Below are positions 22,510-35,075 of a stretch of DNA of 64,000 nt, one piece after another. Origin of the DNA: Ochotona curzoniae. Taxonomy: Eukaryota > Chordata > Mammalia > Lagomorpha > Ochotonidae. The notes under the pieces are model-generated. The model did not search any database, was not told the DNA's origin, and saw only the letters and a program-made list of their open reading frames with translations. Position 1 is the first letter of the stretch; each line of letters begins with the position of its first letter. Location: assembly GCF_017591425.1 (NCBI RefSeq), contig NW_024465885.1, forward strand, positions 35,224,501-35,288,500, written 5' to 3'. A program made the position numbers and the translations under genes.

Positions 22510-22855
22510 GGGCCCGGCGCGGTGGCGCAAGTGGTTAAAGTCCTCGCCTTGCACGCCCGGGATCCCATATGGGCGCCGGTTCTAATCCCGGCAGCCCCGC
22601 TTCCCTTCCAGCTCCCTGCTTGTGGCCTGGGAAAGCAGTCGAGGACGGCCCAAAGCTTTGGGAACCTGCACCCGCGTGGGAGACCCGGAAGAGGCTCCTG
22701 GCTTCGGATCGGCGTAGTATCGACCCGTTGCGGCTCACTTGGGGAGTGAATCATCGGATGGAAGATCTTCCTCTCTGTCTCTCCTCTCTGTACATCCGCC
22801 TTTCCAATAACAAAATAATAAAAATAAAATCTTAAAAAAAAAAAATAAAAAAAAA
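22510..22855 (+). repeat. C-SINE, near-consensus young copy
   Basis: Full-length and rich in intact CpGs (GGGCCCGGCGCGGTGGCGC head). Its tail is A-rich and it is flanked by the perfect 13-bp duplication AAGAGGTAAGATA (22,497-22,509 and 22,856-22,868). The CpG content and perfect flanks indicate a recent insertion; the copy serves as a local reference for the family. Confidence 0.95.
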
Positions 22856-22966
22856 AAGAGGTAAGATAAACGTTTAGTATTAAGGCAGCTCATACTAAAA
22901 ATGTCATGTCATATAATCACAAAAAAGAAAACGTATGGAAATATCTTACACTGTTCAGAAATTCTT

Positions 22967-23288
22967 TTTTTTTTAAGATTTATTTTTTATTTTTATTGGA
23001 AACGCGGGTATACAGAGAGGAGAGACAGAGAGGAAGATCTTCCGTCCAATGATTCACTCCCCAAGTGAGCGCAATGGCCGATGCTATGCCGATCCGAAGC
23101 CAGGAGCCTCTTCTGGGTCTCCCACGCGGGTGCAGGGTCCCAAAGCTTTGGGCCGTCCTCAACTGCTTTCCCAGGCCACAGGCAGGGAGCTGGATGGGAA
23201 GTGGAGCTGCCAGGATTAGAACCGGCGCCCATATGGGATCCCGGGCGTGCAAGGGGAGGACCTTTAACCACTGTGCCACCACACCGGG
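22967..23288 (-). repeat. C-SINE, minus orientation, young copy
   Basis: Reversed SINE with intact CpGs, T-rich tail at left, flanked by the perfect 13-bp TTCAGAAATTCTT at 22,954-22,966 and 23,289-23,301. It lies only 111 bp from the plus-strand copy at 22,510-22,855, tail to tail. Confidence 0.94.
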
Positions 23289-23301
23289 TTCAGAAATTCT
23301 T

Positions 23302-25089
23302 AATGTGATATAGCTGAAAGGGTAAACACACTATGTAAAAATACATTAAATAATATGTTCCACCAATGATAAAAAAATCTCTAGAATCAACAATTACGCA
23401 CATAAGTCTAAATATATTTACATGAAAAAACACATAGGAGACATTTCCCTTACTTTCATGAATATTATGAAGATAATGGATGGAATGAATGGTCACTGTA
23501 AGAAATATTATACAAATAATATATATTTATATAATTCTTATCACCAAAATATGTATAACCAGATATTTGAAAATGCAATAATTGAAATGTTAACATGCTT
23601 ATTACAAATACAGAGCTTGAGTTGACCTTTGCTTTATTCGGTACACTCCATCTGCCATTTTATATCTGCAATATGAGCCTCGTTTTTAAAATATTAAAAA
23701 TGTTATCCTTGATTATGTCACTAGAGTTTAATGATAAAATCCAAGCACATGAAATCAGATACTGAGATACTATAGCATATTCATTCACTTGATAGTTCCT
23801 AGAGTTCTATTAATGAGAAAATTGGTGGCTACCCCAGCAGTCTCCATCTCCTAGGCTTAGAGAACACACTTGCTTAGAGAACAGGTTAAAGCAAGGCAAA
23901 CAAAGTGACAGAAAACAATCAAGCATAATCCACCTTGGGTAAAAATAAATAAACAAATAAAATAAATTTAACTATCAAAGTGTATTTCAATAACCATTAA
24001 TTAAATGTATTATAATCAATTCTGATTTATTCCATGTTTATTGTTTATTATTAATTTGATATTGATAATATTGATTTTCAATATATGCCAGTTTAACTTC
24101 AAGTACTCAATAGATTTTTAGTTAATAAATTTAAAAAAATAACTGATTCTTAGTTAGATAAACTGATGGAATGAAATAAACATTTATTCTACATCAACTA
24201 ATAATTTACTGTCACTCAAAATTGCTGTTGTCAGTCCATATGTATTTCCCATTGAATTTTGGTTTCTATTCATGCGTTCCCTATATGAGAGAAGTTTAAC
24301 AAATAATGCACAGCCATTTTGATGTTATGATCTATTCTTCAGTGTGACATTATTCTCAGAAATTGAAAGCAGAATTAACAGGAAAAAACAAAATGTCTGG
24401 CAAAGAAAGAGCAATGCGTTCCCAGTACTGTAAATGATTCTGAAAAAAAGGCTGCTAATAGATCTAGCCTTACATCGAAGGAAGCGGAATTGTCCAGATA
24501 AATAGCTTACTTTTGTAATGGCTGTGGAAAAACTATACTCATAAATATTTCACCATAAATATTTCACCACCAATATCACAAAAAAATTCCTGATCAGAAT
24601 TTTAAATATGAAAATTATACCATGGAACTAGTGAAATCACGAAAGTAAAAAGTGTATTCACATAGAGAAAATGAGAATAGTTCCTCTTACATAATTTACA
24701 TCATTCTTACATAGATTTTAAGAACCTGCTAAGCCTTAGTAAGATTTTAAGAACTAGTTCTATAGTACTTAAATTTTAAACTCACAAAACAAGTATTAAT
24801 TTCTAATAGTTTAAATAAAAGAATGTATTTTGTTTCTACCAATAGTGAATTACTTCAATGAACATTTGTAATTTGATAAATCTGTTCCAAGTTTTTTACT
24901 GTTCAGACATATATGCATGCAATATTTTTCTTAAATTTATGCATTTTAATTTAGCAATAAGCATAAGTTATAATTAATTATTCAGTTGCATCTATATGAT
25001 AAATACACAATAGACTGAAAACTATTTAAAACTAAGTATTCATTCTAATTTGGACAGATTTTGCAATAGCAAATGTCTGAGTAGAACAT
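23302..25089. other. AT-rich stretch, nothing recognised
   Basis: No gene, RNA gene or clear repeat; several A-rich runs, e.g. near 23,940-23,970. Confidence 0.5.
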
Positions 25090-25098
25090 TTAATGTTC

Positions 25099-25404
25099 TG
25101 GGCACGGCCTTAAACGTGCCAGGATCCCATATGGGTGTTGGTTCTAATCCTGGCTGCTCTACTTCCCATCCAGCTCCCTGCTTGTTGCCTGGGAAAGCAG
25201 TGGAGGACGGCCCAATGCTTTGGGATGCTGCACCCGTGTGAGAGACCTGGAGGAAGTTCCTGGATCCTGGCTTCGGATTGGCACAGCATCAACCATTTTG
25301 GTCACTTGGGGAGTGAGTCATCGAATGGAAGATCTTCCTCTCTGTCTCTCCTCCACTTTGTATATCTGACTTTGTAATAAAAATAAATAAATCTTTAAAT
25401 AAAA
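25099..25404 (+). repeat. C-SINE with 5' internal deletion
   Basis: The head is shortened: GGGCACGGCC runs almost at once into the GGATCCCATATGGG core, removing about 30 bp that normally carry the A-box of the tRNA-like promoter. It is flanked by TTAATGTTC at 25,090-25,098 and 25,405-25,413. Confidence 0.87.
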
Positions 25405-25413
25405 TTAATGTTC

Positions 25414-28400
25414 ACCTGCAGCTAATCTATGTAATATTAGTGAAATTATTAAACAAAAGTGAGTTATTAGACCCAATTAAAATTGAAGTTATTTAAAAAA
25501 CATTAAAATTTTAATTTGAAAAAATCATATATAAATCGTATGAATAATAGTAATTTTAAATTTGATTACATTATGTTTGCATAACTTCAATCTATATTTA
25601 CACCAAAATATGCTTAGCTTTTAATTCTGTTTCCATTCAGTTTTTAAAGCAACTTAATGTAATGAAAATGACATATACCTGATGGTTTCACCAACAAACT
25701 TATTTCTCATAATTCAGGAGTCAGGAAGTCCAAAATGAGTAAGCTGTTGTTTAAGATTGGATAAGGGTTCAACCATCAGGTTGTTTAATCAGGTTCACAT
25801 ACTGAGAATTTATATTAGATGAACTTAAACCCAATATGGCCACATGGTTACTTATTGTAGATCATCATGCCAGAATGTTCCAAATATGAATATAGCCAAA
25901 AAATAAGTGCTTAACTTTTACAAATGATATTATTGGCTTAAAAGATTTCACAAGTTTTCTATATTGTTGCATAATTTAATTATGTACTCCTGGAAAATGA
26001 AAGAAATGTAGGATTTAATAAATTCCCCGGATTCTCATTTAATCCACAGCATATTAAGAATTTCTAGAATAATTCAATATTATGTTATTTAACACAAGCA
26101 ATGTATAAGAATAAACAGCATAATTAGCAAATATACACAAATCAAATGATGTGACCGCCTCCCTAAATGTTTTTACAATAAAAATTATAGAATACACAAA
26201 CTGTTGCTTACAAGACTAAACAAAAATATTGCATACAAGTCTTAAATATCTTAAGTTTCAGAATCAAAAGCAAAATCATATTTATGTTGGTTTTCACTTA
26301 CAAGTAAATGCGATTAGTTCATTCATTATAGTATAACCTGTATGTATGTATTTTTGCCCAACTAAAATAAGGATGCAAAGATAATAATTAAAAGTTAAGA
26401 AAATCATTATTGTATATGTATTATTTTCATTATTTTACTTAATCATAGAAGGAATTTAACATGACATGCTTTATGTTTGTGATTTTAAAAGTGAGAAAAT
26501 TGAACATCAGTGATACTCTCTTTGGTTATGGAAACCCAAAGCTACTTCCCTCTCAGTAGGTAAATCTCTGGAAGCATGAGATGCAACACTGCTCCCCACC
26601 CCTACTCTGACAACCCTGTCCCTCTTTACCTGGCCCTTTCTCTAATAAACAGCACAGAATTCTTCAGCACAAGAAGGGACCTTCAACTCAAGTTCAGCAG
26701 TACCCATCATACCTTTTGGTTAGCTCTCATCAGTTGCTAATTATTTGCAGTGTTAACCCTGTCCTATTTTAAAATCTTAAAATCAGAACAAGGTGATCAC
26801 GTTTCTTTGATCTCAGAAGGCAGTCAATACATGATGAATTAAATTGAGAGTTAAACTCTATTTCAGAAATACTTATTGTTCATTCTGAACAAGTTGATCA
26901 ATACAAAGACAACACAATGAGAAAAATATCAACAATCATGGTTTTAATGTGTCAGATAATTTTTTTCTCTGATGAGAATTAAAATAATAGCATTTTATTG
27001 AAGTTACTGCTACTAAGTAACACTGAACATTTAAATCCATGTCGTGAATATTTACGTATGAATAGCATGCGGAAGTATCTTTCACTTTTCCAGCTGATCC
27101 AAAAGCTTCAGAGGATATAAATAAAGAGAGAATTGAATCATAGAGATGACTCAATTATTGTGGCCGGTTTTTAAGATGCAATAAGAGAGATGAGATCCAA
27201 GATATCTGGAGCTCCTCTAATAGTCAGAAGGTTAAAGAAAGCGATCATCCCATTACAAACAAAAACATTGTTAGCACTTCGATTCTAGCCAAATTAAAAT
27301 TGCATGTATTCTTGACCTGTAGAATTATAAGATGATCACTTTATATTTTTAAAGAATAAGTTTACCAGTCAGTTTTTTTAAAAAAGACATCATAGTTACT
27401 ATATAAATAGCATTTTCTCCAAAAGTAATTAGAAAAATAAACTGAATTTTCTGTAATTGAATTTGCATTGGTGTTATGAGCAAAATGACATTAAACTGTT
27501 CAGCAGTATGTCCATGACTATAATATATAATTTTAGACCATTATGAAATATCTCAGTTAACACATAACATTTATTTCCTTGATACAAATATCCTTAGACA
27601 CGGGAACGATACACTGAAGCTATTGTAAAATGCTACTAAAGTCAAAACTATGAAAATGCACGTAAGTTAAAACTCTCCCAGTTTTGTACAAGTGTGTGTG
27701 TTCATGCTCATGTGTGAGAGTCTGAGTAAGTGGCTGTGTGAAAGGATAGTGAAATCATTATTCTATTTCCATTGACGTTAGTGTTAGTAGATCCCATAAA
27801 AATGTCCATTATATATAGGGCAAAGTGCATTTTACACACACACGTGTTATCTGTGACTCAGACATCACAATGTGTAGAAAGAAAAGTAGATACAAATACA
27901 TTTTGTTCACTTTTACACTATTTTTTGAGGTTTCTAACTTTTTCCCATGGAGTATATTATCACTAAAGTGTTGAAAGAAACATAATTAAGTGTCCTTGTT
28001 CTAAAAACTCCAGATACTTAAATATTTAACACGTTAGAATTAATGTAGCTACTGTAATCGAGTCAGCACATCAGTGTTAATTCCACTTCCGTAAATGTCC
28101 TGTGTTAGCATAGGCCATGTTGTTGTTCAATGGCACAAGAACATAGTCAAGTAAAATCCTACTCCACTGCAGCCAGGAATTTCAGTCAGTTTTACAAACT
28201 TGTAATGAGAATTACCTTCTTGAGTGAGGATGGGTGGCTGAGGGATGGATTATTCTACTTAATTAGCCTTCTTTTGCAGTTGTACGGCTCCGTTGCTAAT
28301 GTATATGATAATGACTAAAAGGGGGTAATTAATACAACAAAAAAAGAAATAGCACATCTGAAAAGTCAAAAAAAATTCACAGCCTTCTTAGTTATCCTTT

Positions 28401-29380
28401 AGTTACTGAGTGGTTACATGTACATATAGAAATTGCATATTTGTGAAAGATAAAGTCATATTATACTAAGAAATGAGCTGCCCTCCAGGGAACATGGTTT
28501 AGATAAATCATAGTTTAACTCAGGCTGTATCTTAGTCCAAATCTCAGAACTGTCACTGCTCTTTTATCTCCTTTTTGTATTTGGCACTACTAAAATGGAG
28601 AACATCAATTGTCATGATGTTAGATAAAATTCCCCTGATGTTAATCAATAAGAAATCATGTTAAAATCGTATCAGCTCTATAGTAGAATTAAAAACAAAG
28701 ATGTAATAATGTCTCCAAAATTTATTGTACTGACAGATATAAAATATCTGAAAACAGAATACATATTGCTTTAAGAAGATATGTAACTCAACAACAAAAC
28801 AGAAGTAGACTGGGATTTTTTTTTTCCTACTTTTTCCTTTCTTGTGCAATATATGTTTAAAAGCTTGAGTTTTTGCTGTGACACTTGTCAGCCACCTATA
28901 TCTTTTATATTTGGGGGAAATATACCAGTCAACCTTGCTAGTGAGAACTGATCTTTAAATCACCTAAGTAATTTATTCTCCTGGGGAAAAATGCATCAAG
29001 CAAAATTACTGGCTTGTGATTAAAAGACACAATTTAATGAGGATTGTAGACCAGTGATTTGGTTTCAGGATTTTAACCAGAAAGCAAAATAGATACAAAA
29101 TAGTTGAGTTTAAAAAACCGCAATAATAAGTGGAGAACTGGAGTGAGAGTTAAAAAAAATTGAAGACTACAACCAATTCCAAGTTCATTTCCCACAACAA
29201 ATAATATATGATACTCAGTCACCACACACACCCGACAGCCTTAATAGCGAGATTTTGTTACCAAAAGACAAAATAGCTGAAGGAAGTTTCTTAAGAAAGA
29301 AAAAGTTTCATCTCAGATTGCAGTTTTGATGGTTAAAAGTCTAATAACAGGCAACGCCAGACATCTGTGATCTGAGAAGG
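25414..29380. other. AT-rich stretch, nothing recognised
   Basis: No protein-coding signal. Open frames here are all under 90 codons with AT-driven composition. A small CA/TG patch lies near 27,690-27,715 and an ACAC patch near 27,833-27,844. Confidence 0.5.
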
Positions 29381-29560
29381 ATAGTGGAGTGTGTGAAGTA
29401 GAGCATCACATGGCATGGCAGGAAGTAGAGTGAGAGAACAGGTGGACCAGCAAGAGTTAGATAACCAAGCTTTTTGCAATGACAACTCTCATTGCAAAGG
29501 CTCTGAATAGGTGCACCTCCCAGATATTATAACTGGATAAACCTCCATGTAAAATCTGTC
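29381..29560. repeat. possible decayed MaLR/ERVL-type LTR fragment with a short hairpin
   Basis: The text 'agcatcacatggcatggcagg' followed by an AG-rich 'gtagagtgagagaacagg' segment recalls old mammalian MLT/MST LTRs. A perfect inverted repeat, TTTGCAATGA (29,473-29,482) and TCATTGCAAA (29,489-29,498), with a 6-base loop lies inside it. Family assignment is weak. Confidence 0.3.
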
Positions 29561-30290
29561 AGTTGACACAGCTCAATAATCACTATCTACAGAACATGTG
29601 AATTAAAGGTCCACTGAATTAGAAGTTTCCATTTATGCCCACCTATAGCTTTTGTAAATCATTAAATGCTGGTTCTGTTTCTATAATGCCAAAAGCATGT
29701 GTATCAATAACATTGGTTTTGATGACTTTTCATGAAATGTTTCTGAATTTATGCAACTATTATTCCACAGAAATAACACAAGCAAATGAATTCATGATTT
29801 TTACTCCATTTTTTACTTACGATGAAATTTCAATAATATTCAGTCATATTCAACTAAAACCTAATATGTGTTACCATTTACTGTTCACTAAACATACTGT
29901 TTAATTCCTTGCTATAAATGTACATGAAATAAAGAACATTGATAGTAATTTATTGATTGAGATATTTTGATGAATAGGCATTCATGCTCTGGATAGGATA
30001 ATATATGTGTACTCAAAATGATATCAGATGCCTTTTTGATTATCACTTAAATTCACCCATCAATTTTACCTTTCCATTGTGAAATTTAAAGTGACAACAG
30101 TCTCTGGTGGGTGAAAGGACATTGGCTGTCTAACAGCCATTTTATCACTGATGCTCTTAAGGGTTGTTAAAGTTTGAAGTTGATTCCTCTGTTAATTTCA
30201 ATTAGACAATTGCACACAAGGCTGACAAAGACTGGACTACCACATAGCAAATCTTGATTTTTGTTCTCCCTAGGAGATTTTTTTTCTTTT
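29561..30290. other. AT-rich stretch with a possible conserved non-coding patch
   Basis: About 30,050-30,230 is less repetitive, with homeodomain-type TTAATTTCAATTAG and CAATTG words. I see no reading frame. Conservation cannot be judged from one sequence. Confidence 0.3.
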
Positions 30291-31000
30291 TTGAATTTCA
30301 AAATTTATTATTATTATTATTATTATTATTTTCTATGATATAGTCCCATAGGACCTGAATTTCCTCCCTCCCCTCCTTGTTCCCATCTTTCATTCCCATT
30401 TTTTCTTCCTCTTCATGGAAGTATAGTTGCTCCATAGCAGCCATAACCCAAAGCTGTGCTATCCAAATGGCTCATGACCGTGCAGGTCTAGGCAAAGGCA
30501 CAAGCTGCAGCGTCATACTGCCAAGGTATATTTAACTGATTTATCCAAAATCCTCCTTTTTAGTCAGGAGCACAAACATACTGCAAACACATGTTCACAT
30601 TCCACTATGCCAGTTTAAGTACATTTACGAGAATGTATATATATATGTATATATAAATGTATGTATATACTCGATCATGTATATATATACATGATATATA
30701 CATATATGCATATGTACATGATCGCGTATATATACATTTATACACACATATATACACACACATATGATCGAGTATATACATAGATATATGTATATATGTC
30801 TGAAAGCTATATATATATATGAAGGCTGTCCTCTATCTTCGAGGTGATATCATATTGATCATTTCGGGTCTGGCTTATTTCACAAAGTGTAATGGTCTCC
30901 ATGTGGGACCACTGTCTGGTAAACAGCAAGATCCTACTCGCCTCTTTAGTATTGGAAAATGATGTTATGGAATTCACAAGAATTTGTGATGATTATTTTT
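30291..31000 (-). mobile_element. L1 3'-UTR fragment, antisense
   Basis: T-rich start, a (TTA)n run at 30,305-30,331, then CCTCCCTCCCCTCC and, near 30,870-30,905, the 'ggcttatttcacaaagtgtaa' and 'atggtctcc' pattern seen in antisense L1 tails. It is interrupted by the AT-rich repeat block at 30,630-30,830. Diverged. Confidence 0.6.
30630..30830. repeat. AT-rich (TA)n-type repeat with inverted arms
   Basis: Dense TATATA/ACATAT sequence. Perfect inverted arms of 19 bp lie at 30,660-30,678 and 30,764-30,782 (core TATACTCGATCAT), with smaller palindromes such as CATGTATATATATACATG between them. The arms could pair as a hairpin or cruciform. Confidence 0.75.
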
Positions 31001-31841
31001 AGATGAAACAGTGTGCCTTAATTTAATTGTATAGCCATGTTTGTGTGTTCTCGTTCTTTCATGGTGCTATAGAATAAGCTCTACAATAAGTTTAGTTGAT
31101 TTAAAATATATTAGAAGCAATTGATTCCAAATAAAAATGGAATAAAAATACCTGTGTAAAAGAATGCACAATTTGTTAAAACATGTTGGAGAGTTTGGAA
31201 ATGTGTTCAATTGAAGGATAAAATAAAACCTAAAAGCACAAAACGGAGCTAGTCCCTGAATTGTAGTTTACCTATCCCTTTTAGATGAACGTGATATCTA
31301 GACTATGGTAAAAGATACATGGTTACTGAGACCATAAAGAACAATGAAACCTATTGTTCTTTCATGTGCCTTTGACTGTTTTACTGATGAAAACTGAAAA
31401 CAATGTATATTTGTCATTCAAATTACTGAGGGCCAGATAGTATGTTGACCAGTGTTAATAAAACCCCGGAACTGGTAGACAAGCTAAGAGTTAAATTTAA
31501 CTAACAGTTTAAATGTTGGGAATTCAACAACATAGTTTTATATATCTGGCTGCAAATGAGGATATGACAACGTTAGAAAGATATACACCCCTTCATTCAC
31601 TGAGAGTAACTTCAAACGATAGGAAATTGAATGACTTCTTCCTATGATAACACTTACCAGCAAGTTGAAAAAAATACAACTCTTTTTTGTTAATATGCAT
31701 GTCCTTATAAAGCCTACTAAATGAGAGAATTTATCAGTATTTGGGACTCCAAGTTATTTTCAAACGGTCAAAGACGTAGGCTGGGACTCCCACCTTGCTT
31801 CCACGAATGTCTGCAGAGTAACTAAAAAGCAGCAACAATAT
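31001..31841. other. AT-rich stretch, nothing recognised
   Basis: No gene or repeat family could be identified. Confidence 0.5.
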
Positions 31842-31845
31842 TTTT

Positions 31846-32142
31846 AAAATAATTATTTATTTTCATTGGAAAGGAAGATTCATTGGAAAGGAGATACACA
31901 GTGAATGAGCTTCTATCTATTGATTCACTCCCCAAACAATTGAGCCCATCTGAATCCAGGAGCCAGGAGCTTCTTTCTGGTCCAATCTGCAGGTGTATGA
32001 TTCTAAGATCCTGGACCAACCTTTTGCAACACAAGCTAGGTGTTGAGTCAAAAGTGGAGAAGCTGGGACACCAACTGACACTTATTTGGGATCGCAGCAT
32101 ATGCAAGGTGAGGATTTAGCCACTGAGCCTTTCCACTGGCCT
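31846..32142 (-). repeat. C-SINE, diverged, minus orientation
   Basis: Reversed SINE body with TGATTCACTCCCCAA and a head ending in GGCC. Flanks (CAATATTTTT and AGTAATATTTTT) are only partly alike, as expected for an old copy. Confidence 0.7.
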
Positions 32143-32149
32143 GGCAGTA

Positions 32150-32375
32150 ATATTTTTCTTGCTTTGTATCTAGAACTTACACCAAATGCCATCTAATGCC
32201 CTGGAAAGGCAATGTGTCACCCAGGACTAGTAGCTATACACTGGCTTCAGCATGGCCCAACTATATTTTGGTTATTGGGAGAGTGAAATATTGGATATAA
32301 AATTATTCTCCCTCCCTCTTTTTGTCCTTCAGTATCTTCCCACCTCTTTACCTGCTGTTTTTCTTTTGAAAATGA
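32150..32375 (+). repeat. C-SINE 3' half, heavily diverged
   Basis: The sequence CCCTGGAAAGGCAATG, then GGGAGAGTGAAATATTGGAT, then CTCCCTCCCTC follows the order of the SINE's 3' half. Ends are unclear. Confidence 0.45.
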
Positions 32376-32394
32376 ATAAAGAATATACACACCA

Positions 32395-32600
32395 TCTCCA
32401 AACATTTACCCTTCTTCTGCGTCTCGCATGCGGTTATAGGGTCCCAAAGACTTTGGCCATCCTTCATCGCTTTCCTAATCCATTAAAAAGGAAGCTGGAT
32501 AGGAAGTGGAGCAGCTGGGGCACAAATCAGCACACACATGGGATACCAGCTCTTGCAATGTGAGAATTTATTCATTTTGCCATCCTTTCAAGTCTTCGAG
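32395..32600 (-). repeat. C-SINE fragment, minus orientation
   Basis: CTTCTGCGTCTCGCATGCGG, AGGGTCCCAAAGACTTTGG and GCTGGATAGGAAGTGGAGC follow the reversed order of the SINE core and head. The tail portion is missing. Confidence 0.65.
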
Positions 32601-33091
32601 TAGTAATTGTTTTGAATCATGGTGTTTACCTTCACTCAAAATAGGTAGATAAGCATTTCTGTTACTATAGTTTTGACAACATTCATCTAAATCTCATATC
32701 TTCTTTATATCAAAAAGCAAAGTCTATTCAAAGACCATATATATATATAATGTATACTATATATTTATTCTATGTAAAATTTATTTGTAAAATGCACATG
32801 TATTATGTGTTTTCGTGATTTATGTGAATATTGTTAAGTTTGAATAACTGTGTTAAGATTTCAAACACACACAAAACAAGACTTTCAAAATGAGAATAAA
32901 ACGCAAATATTATAGGGATATTTATAACCCCAACAAATACTTATGACATTTTATACAAATTCAATAAATTCCAGAGTGTAGAATTGATTTTGTACTAAGG
33001 AGAAATACTTAGCAGTCTACCTTTGTTATCACGGCTTTGTTTTGCTGCCACCACTCCATGTTTACTGTCTCCATTTTAAAAATAACTAGAG

Positions 33092-33421
33092 GGCTCACCA
33101 TGGTAACCTAGTGGCTAAAGTCCTCACCTTGCATTCCCCGGAATACGATATGGGTGCCAGTTCTAATCCCAGCTACTCCACTTCTCTTCCAGCTCCCTTC
33201 TTGTGACCTGGGAAAGTAGCCTTGGAATGCCCAAATCCCTGTGACTGTGTACCCACTTGGGAGATCCAGAAAAGGCTTCGGATCCTGTCTTTAGTTTAGT
33301 TCAGTTCCACCAACCGCGGCTACTTGGGAAAAGAACTCGCAGATTGAAGATCTTTCTCTTTGTATCTTGTTCTCTCTGTAAATCTGACTTTCCAATATAA
33401 TTAATTCATTCATTCATTTTA
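33092..33421 (+). repeat. C-SINE
   Basis: Complete copy with GCTAAAGTCCTCACCTTGCA and the CTTGGGAAAAGAA variant of the 3' block. It is flanked by AAAAATAACTAGAG at 33,078-33,091 and 33,422-33,435, a perfect 14-bp duplication although the body is diverged. The preceding interval 32,600-33,077 is AT-rich without features. Confidence 0.88.
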
Positions 33422-33928
33422 AAAAATAACTAGAGAGAAACAAGAATAGGCCAAAGTCAGCACTAGCTACATATTTCTGCAATCATCAGTTATTTCCAAA
33501 AGGATCAGTATCAGAATGATTCTACCCCACTCCTTCCTCTAGGCAGAGAGGTCAACACAGTGAGATGAATGAAACAACCTGAAAAGTCATTTGTAGTGCT
33601 TTCAGCTTTGCTTCAATCATATTAAGCAAGAGCTAGTCTACATAGGAAGTCTCCAACCATCAATTCAAGCCAAATCCCATCAAAATCTTTAACTTTTCTC
33701 ATTTTCAACATAAAATGATTTGCATTGCAATTTCAATTTATTTATTTATTTTTATTCCAGCAACTTCTTTGAGTCGTGTTTTTCCATCTTTTCTCATCAG
33801 TTGTCACTGTCAGAATGCCAGTATCTTCATGGAGACGTTGGCCCAAGGAGTGTTCTGGGTTTCCATGAGAAACAGAAGTCAGTCATGAAGCACGCCAGTT
33901 ATTTTATCAAAGAAAATGATGTTCAGAG

Positions 33929-33941
33929 ATAGAGAGAGGGG

Positions 33942-33982
<41 letters not shown>

Positions 33983-33985
33983 GCC
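33929..33985. repeat. (GA)n microsatellite
   Basis: Nearly pure purine GA repeat, interrupted by GGGGG and AAAG. The surrounding 33,436-34,766 is otherwise unassigned AT-rich sequence. Confidence 0.9.
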
Positions 33986-34767
33986 TGATGTGTTGTTTTC
34001 ACCACCCTCCGTGATATTGGTAAGTGTCACTCAGCAGCCAGCTGGAATAATCAAGTCTTTTTTATGAAATGACAACAATTTCCAAGGATTCAGAAACCAT
34101 CTCTTTTCTTTCCTAACCTGACCACACATTTAGAAGGCCTTGACAATTATGAACTCTTATGGAATGAAACAGTGATTTTTACTGTATCAACTTATAATGA
34201 ACGTACAAATGAAAATGCAGGCCTTCATGAGATTAGTTCAGACAGCACTATGAATCCAGTTTGAACTAGTTACTGTGTCTGTATTTGGAATTGTGGATAG
34301 AGATGAAGTTGCCTCATACCATTTCACCATCACCTTACATTTTTTTTTTCATTTTTTTTTAGTAAGTCAGGATAATTTGACAAATACAGCTCCATATGTC
34401 TTCCTGGAACCATTTTACCTTGCTAAATTCCAGTTGGGATTTTTCAGTATATGATTTTTGAGAAACAAATATTTCTGTTTCATATTGTTCATTTTTTTAA
34501 AATCTATGTTTCTCATGCATACTGTTCCTATCTTCCAACTCCCCACACTTCACTGCATTATGTAATATCTCACCCACTTGTTACTGGCAAATGTTTATTT
34601 AAACCTGGGATAGGTAGATCACTAACTCCCCTGTGAATTTTTTGCCTTTATAAATATCACCTCTCTGAGGGTTTAGAGAGTCTTAATGGGACCACATTCA
34701 TTCAGAGTGAAAATGCAATATGCGAGTCAAATAATTATGTACCTTCTATTAATTTAAATGCTACTAG

Positions 34768-35075
34768 CAGGCCTAGTCCAATGACTCAGTTGTTAAATCT
34801 TTACCTTTCCTGCACTGGGATTCTACATGAGTGCCATTTGGTGTCCCTGCTGCTCCACTGCCTGTCCAGCTCCATAATTGTGACCTGGGAAAGCCTGAAG
34901 CTTTGGGATCCTGTACCACATGGGAGACCTGCTATGAGTCTTGGGGAGTGAACCAGTGAGTCACAGCTCCGGCTGTGAGTCTTGGGGAGTGAACCAGTGG
35001 ATGGAAGCTTTTTTCTTTTTTTTCTCTCTCTCTCCTTCTCTGTATATATGCCTTTAAAATTAAAATGAGGAATAT
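34768..35075 (+). repeat. C-SINE with internal tandem duplication
   Basis: The SINE order is recognisable (GACCTGGGAAAGCC, GGGATCCTG, GGGAGACCTG). The segment TGAGTCTTGGGGAGTGAACC occurs twice, at about 34,935 and about 34,975, so about 40 bp are duplicated within the copy. The core is shortened elsewhere. Confidence 0.75.

Noticed and set aside
22510..22600. tRNA gene suggested by the A-box/B-box-like head of the SINE
   Set aside because: The head is tRNA-derived but is part of a 346-bp SINE with tail and target duplication; it has no tRNA cloverleaf end or terminator.
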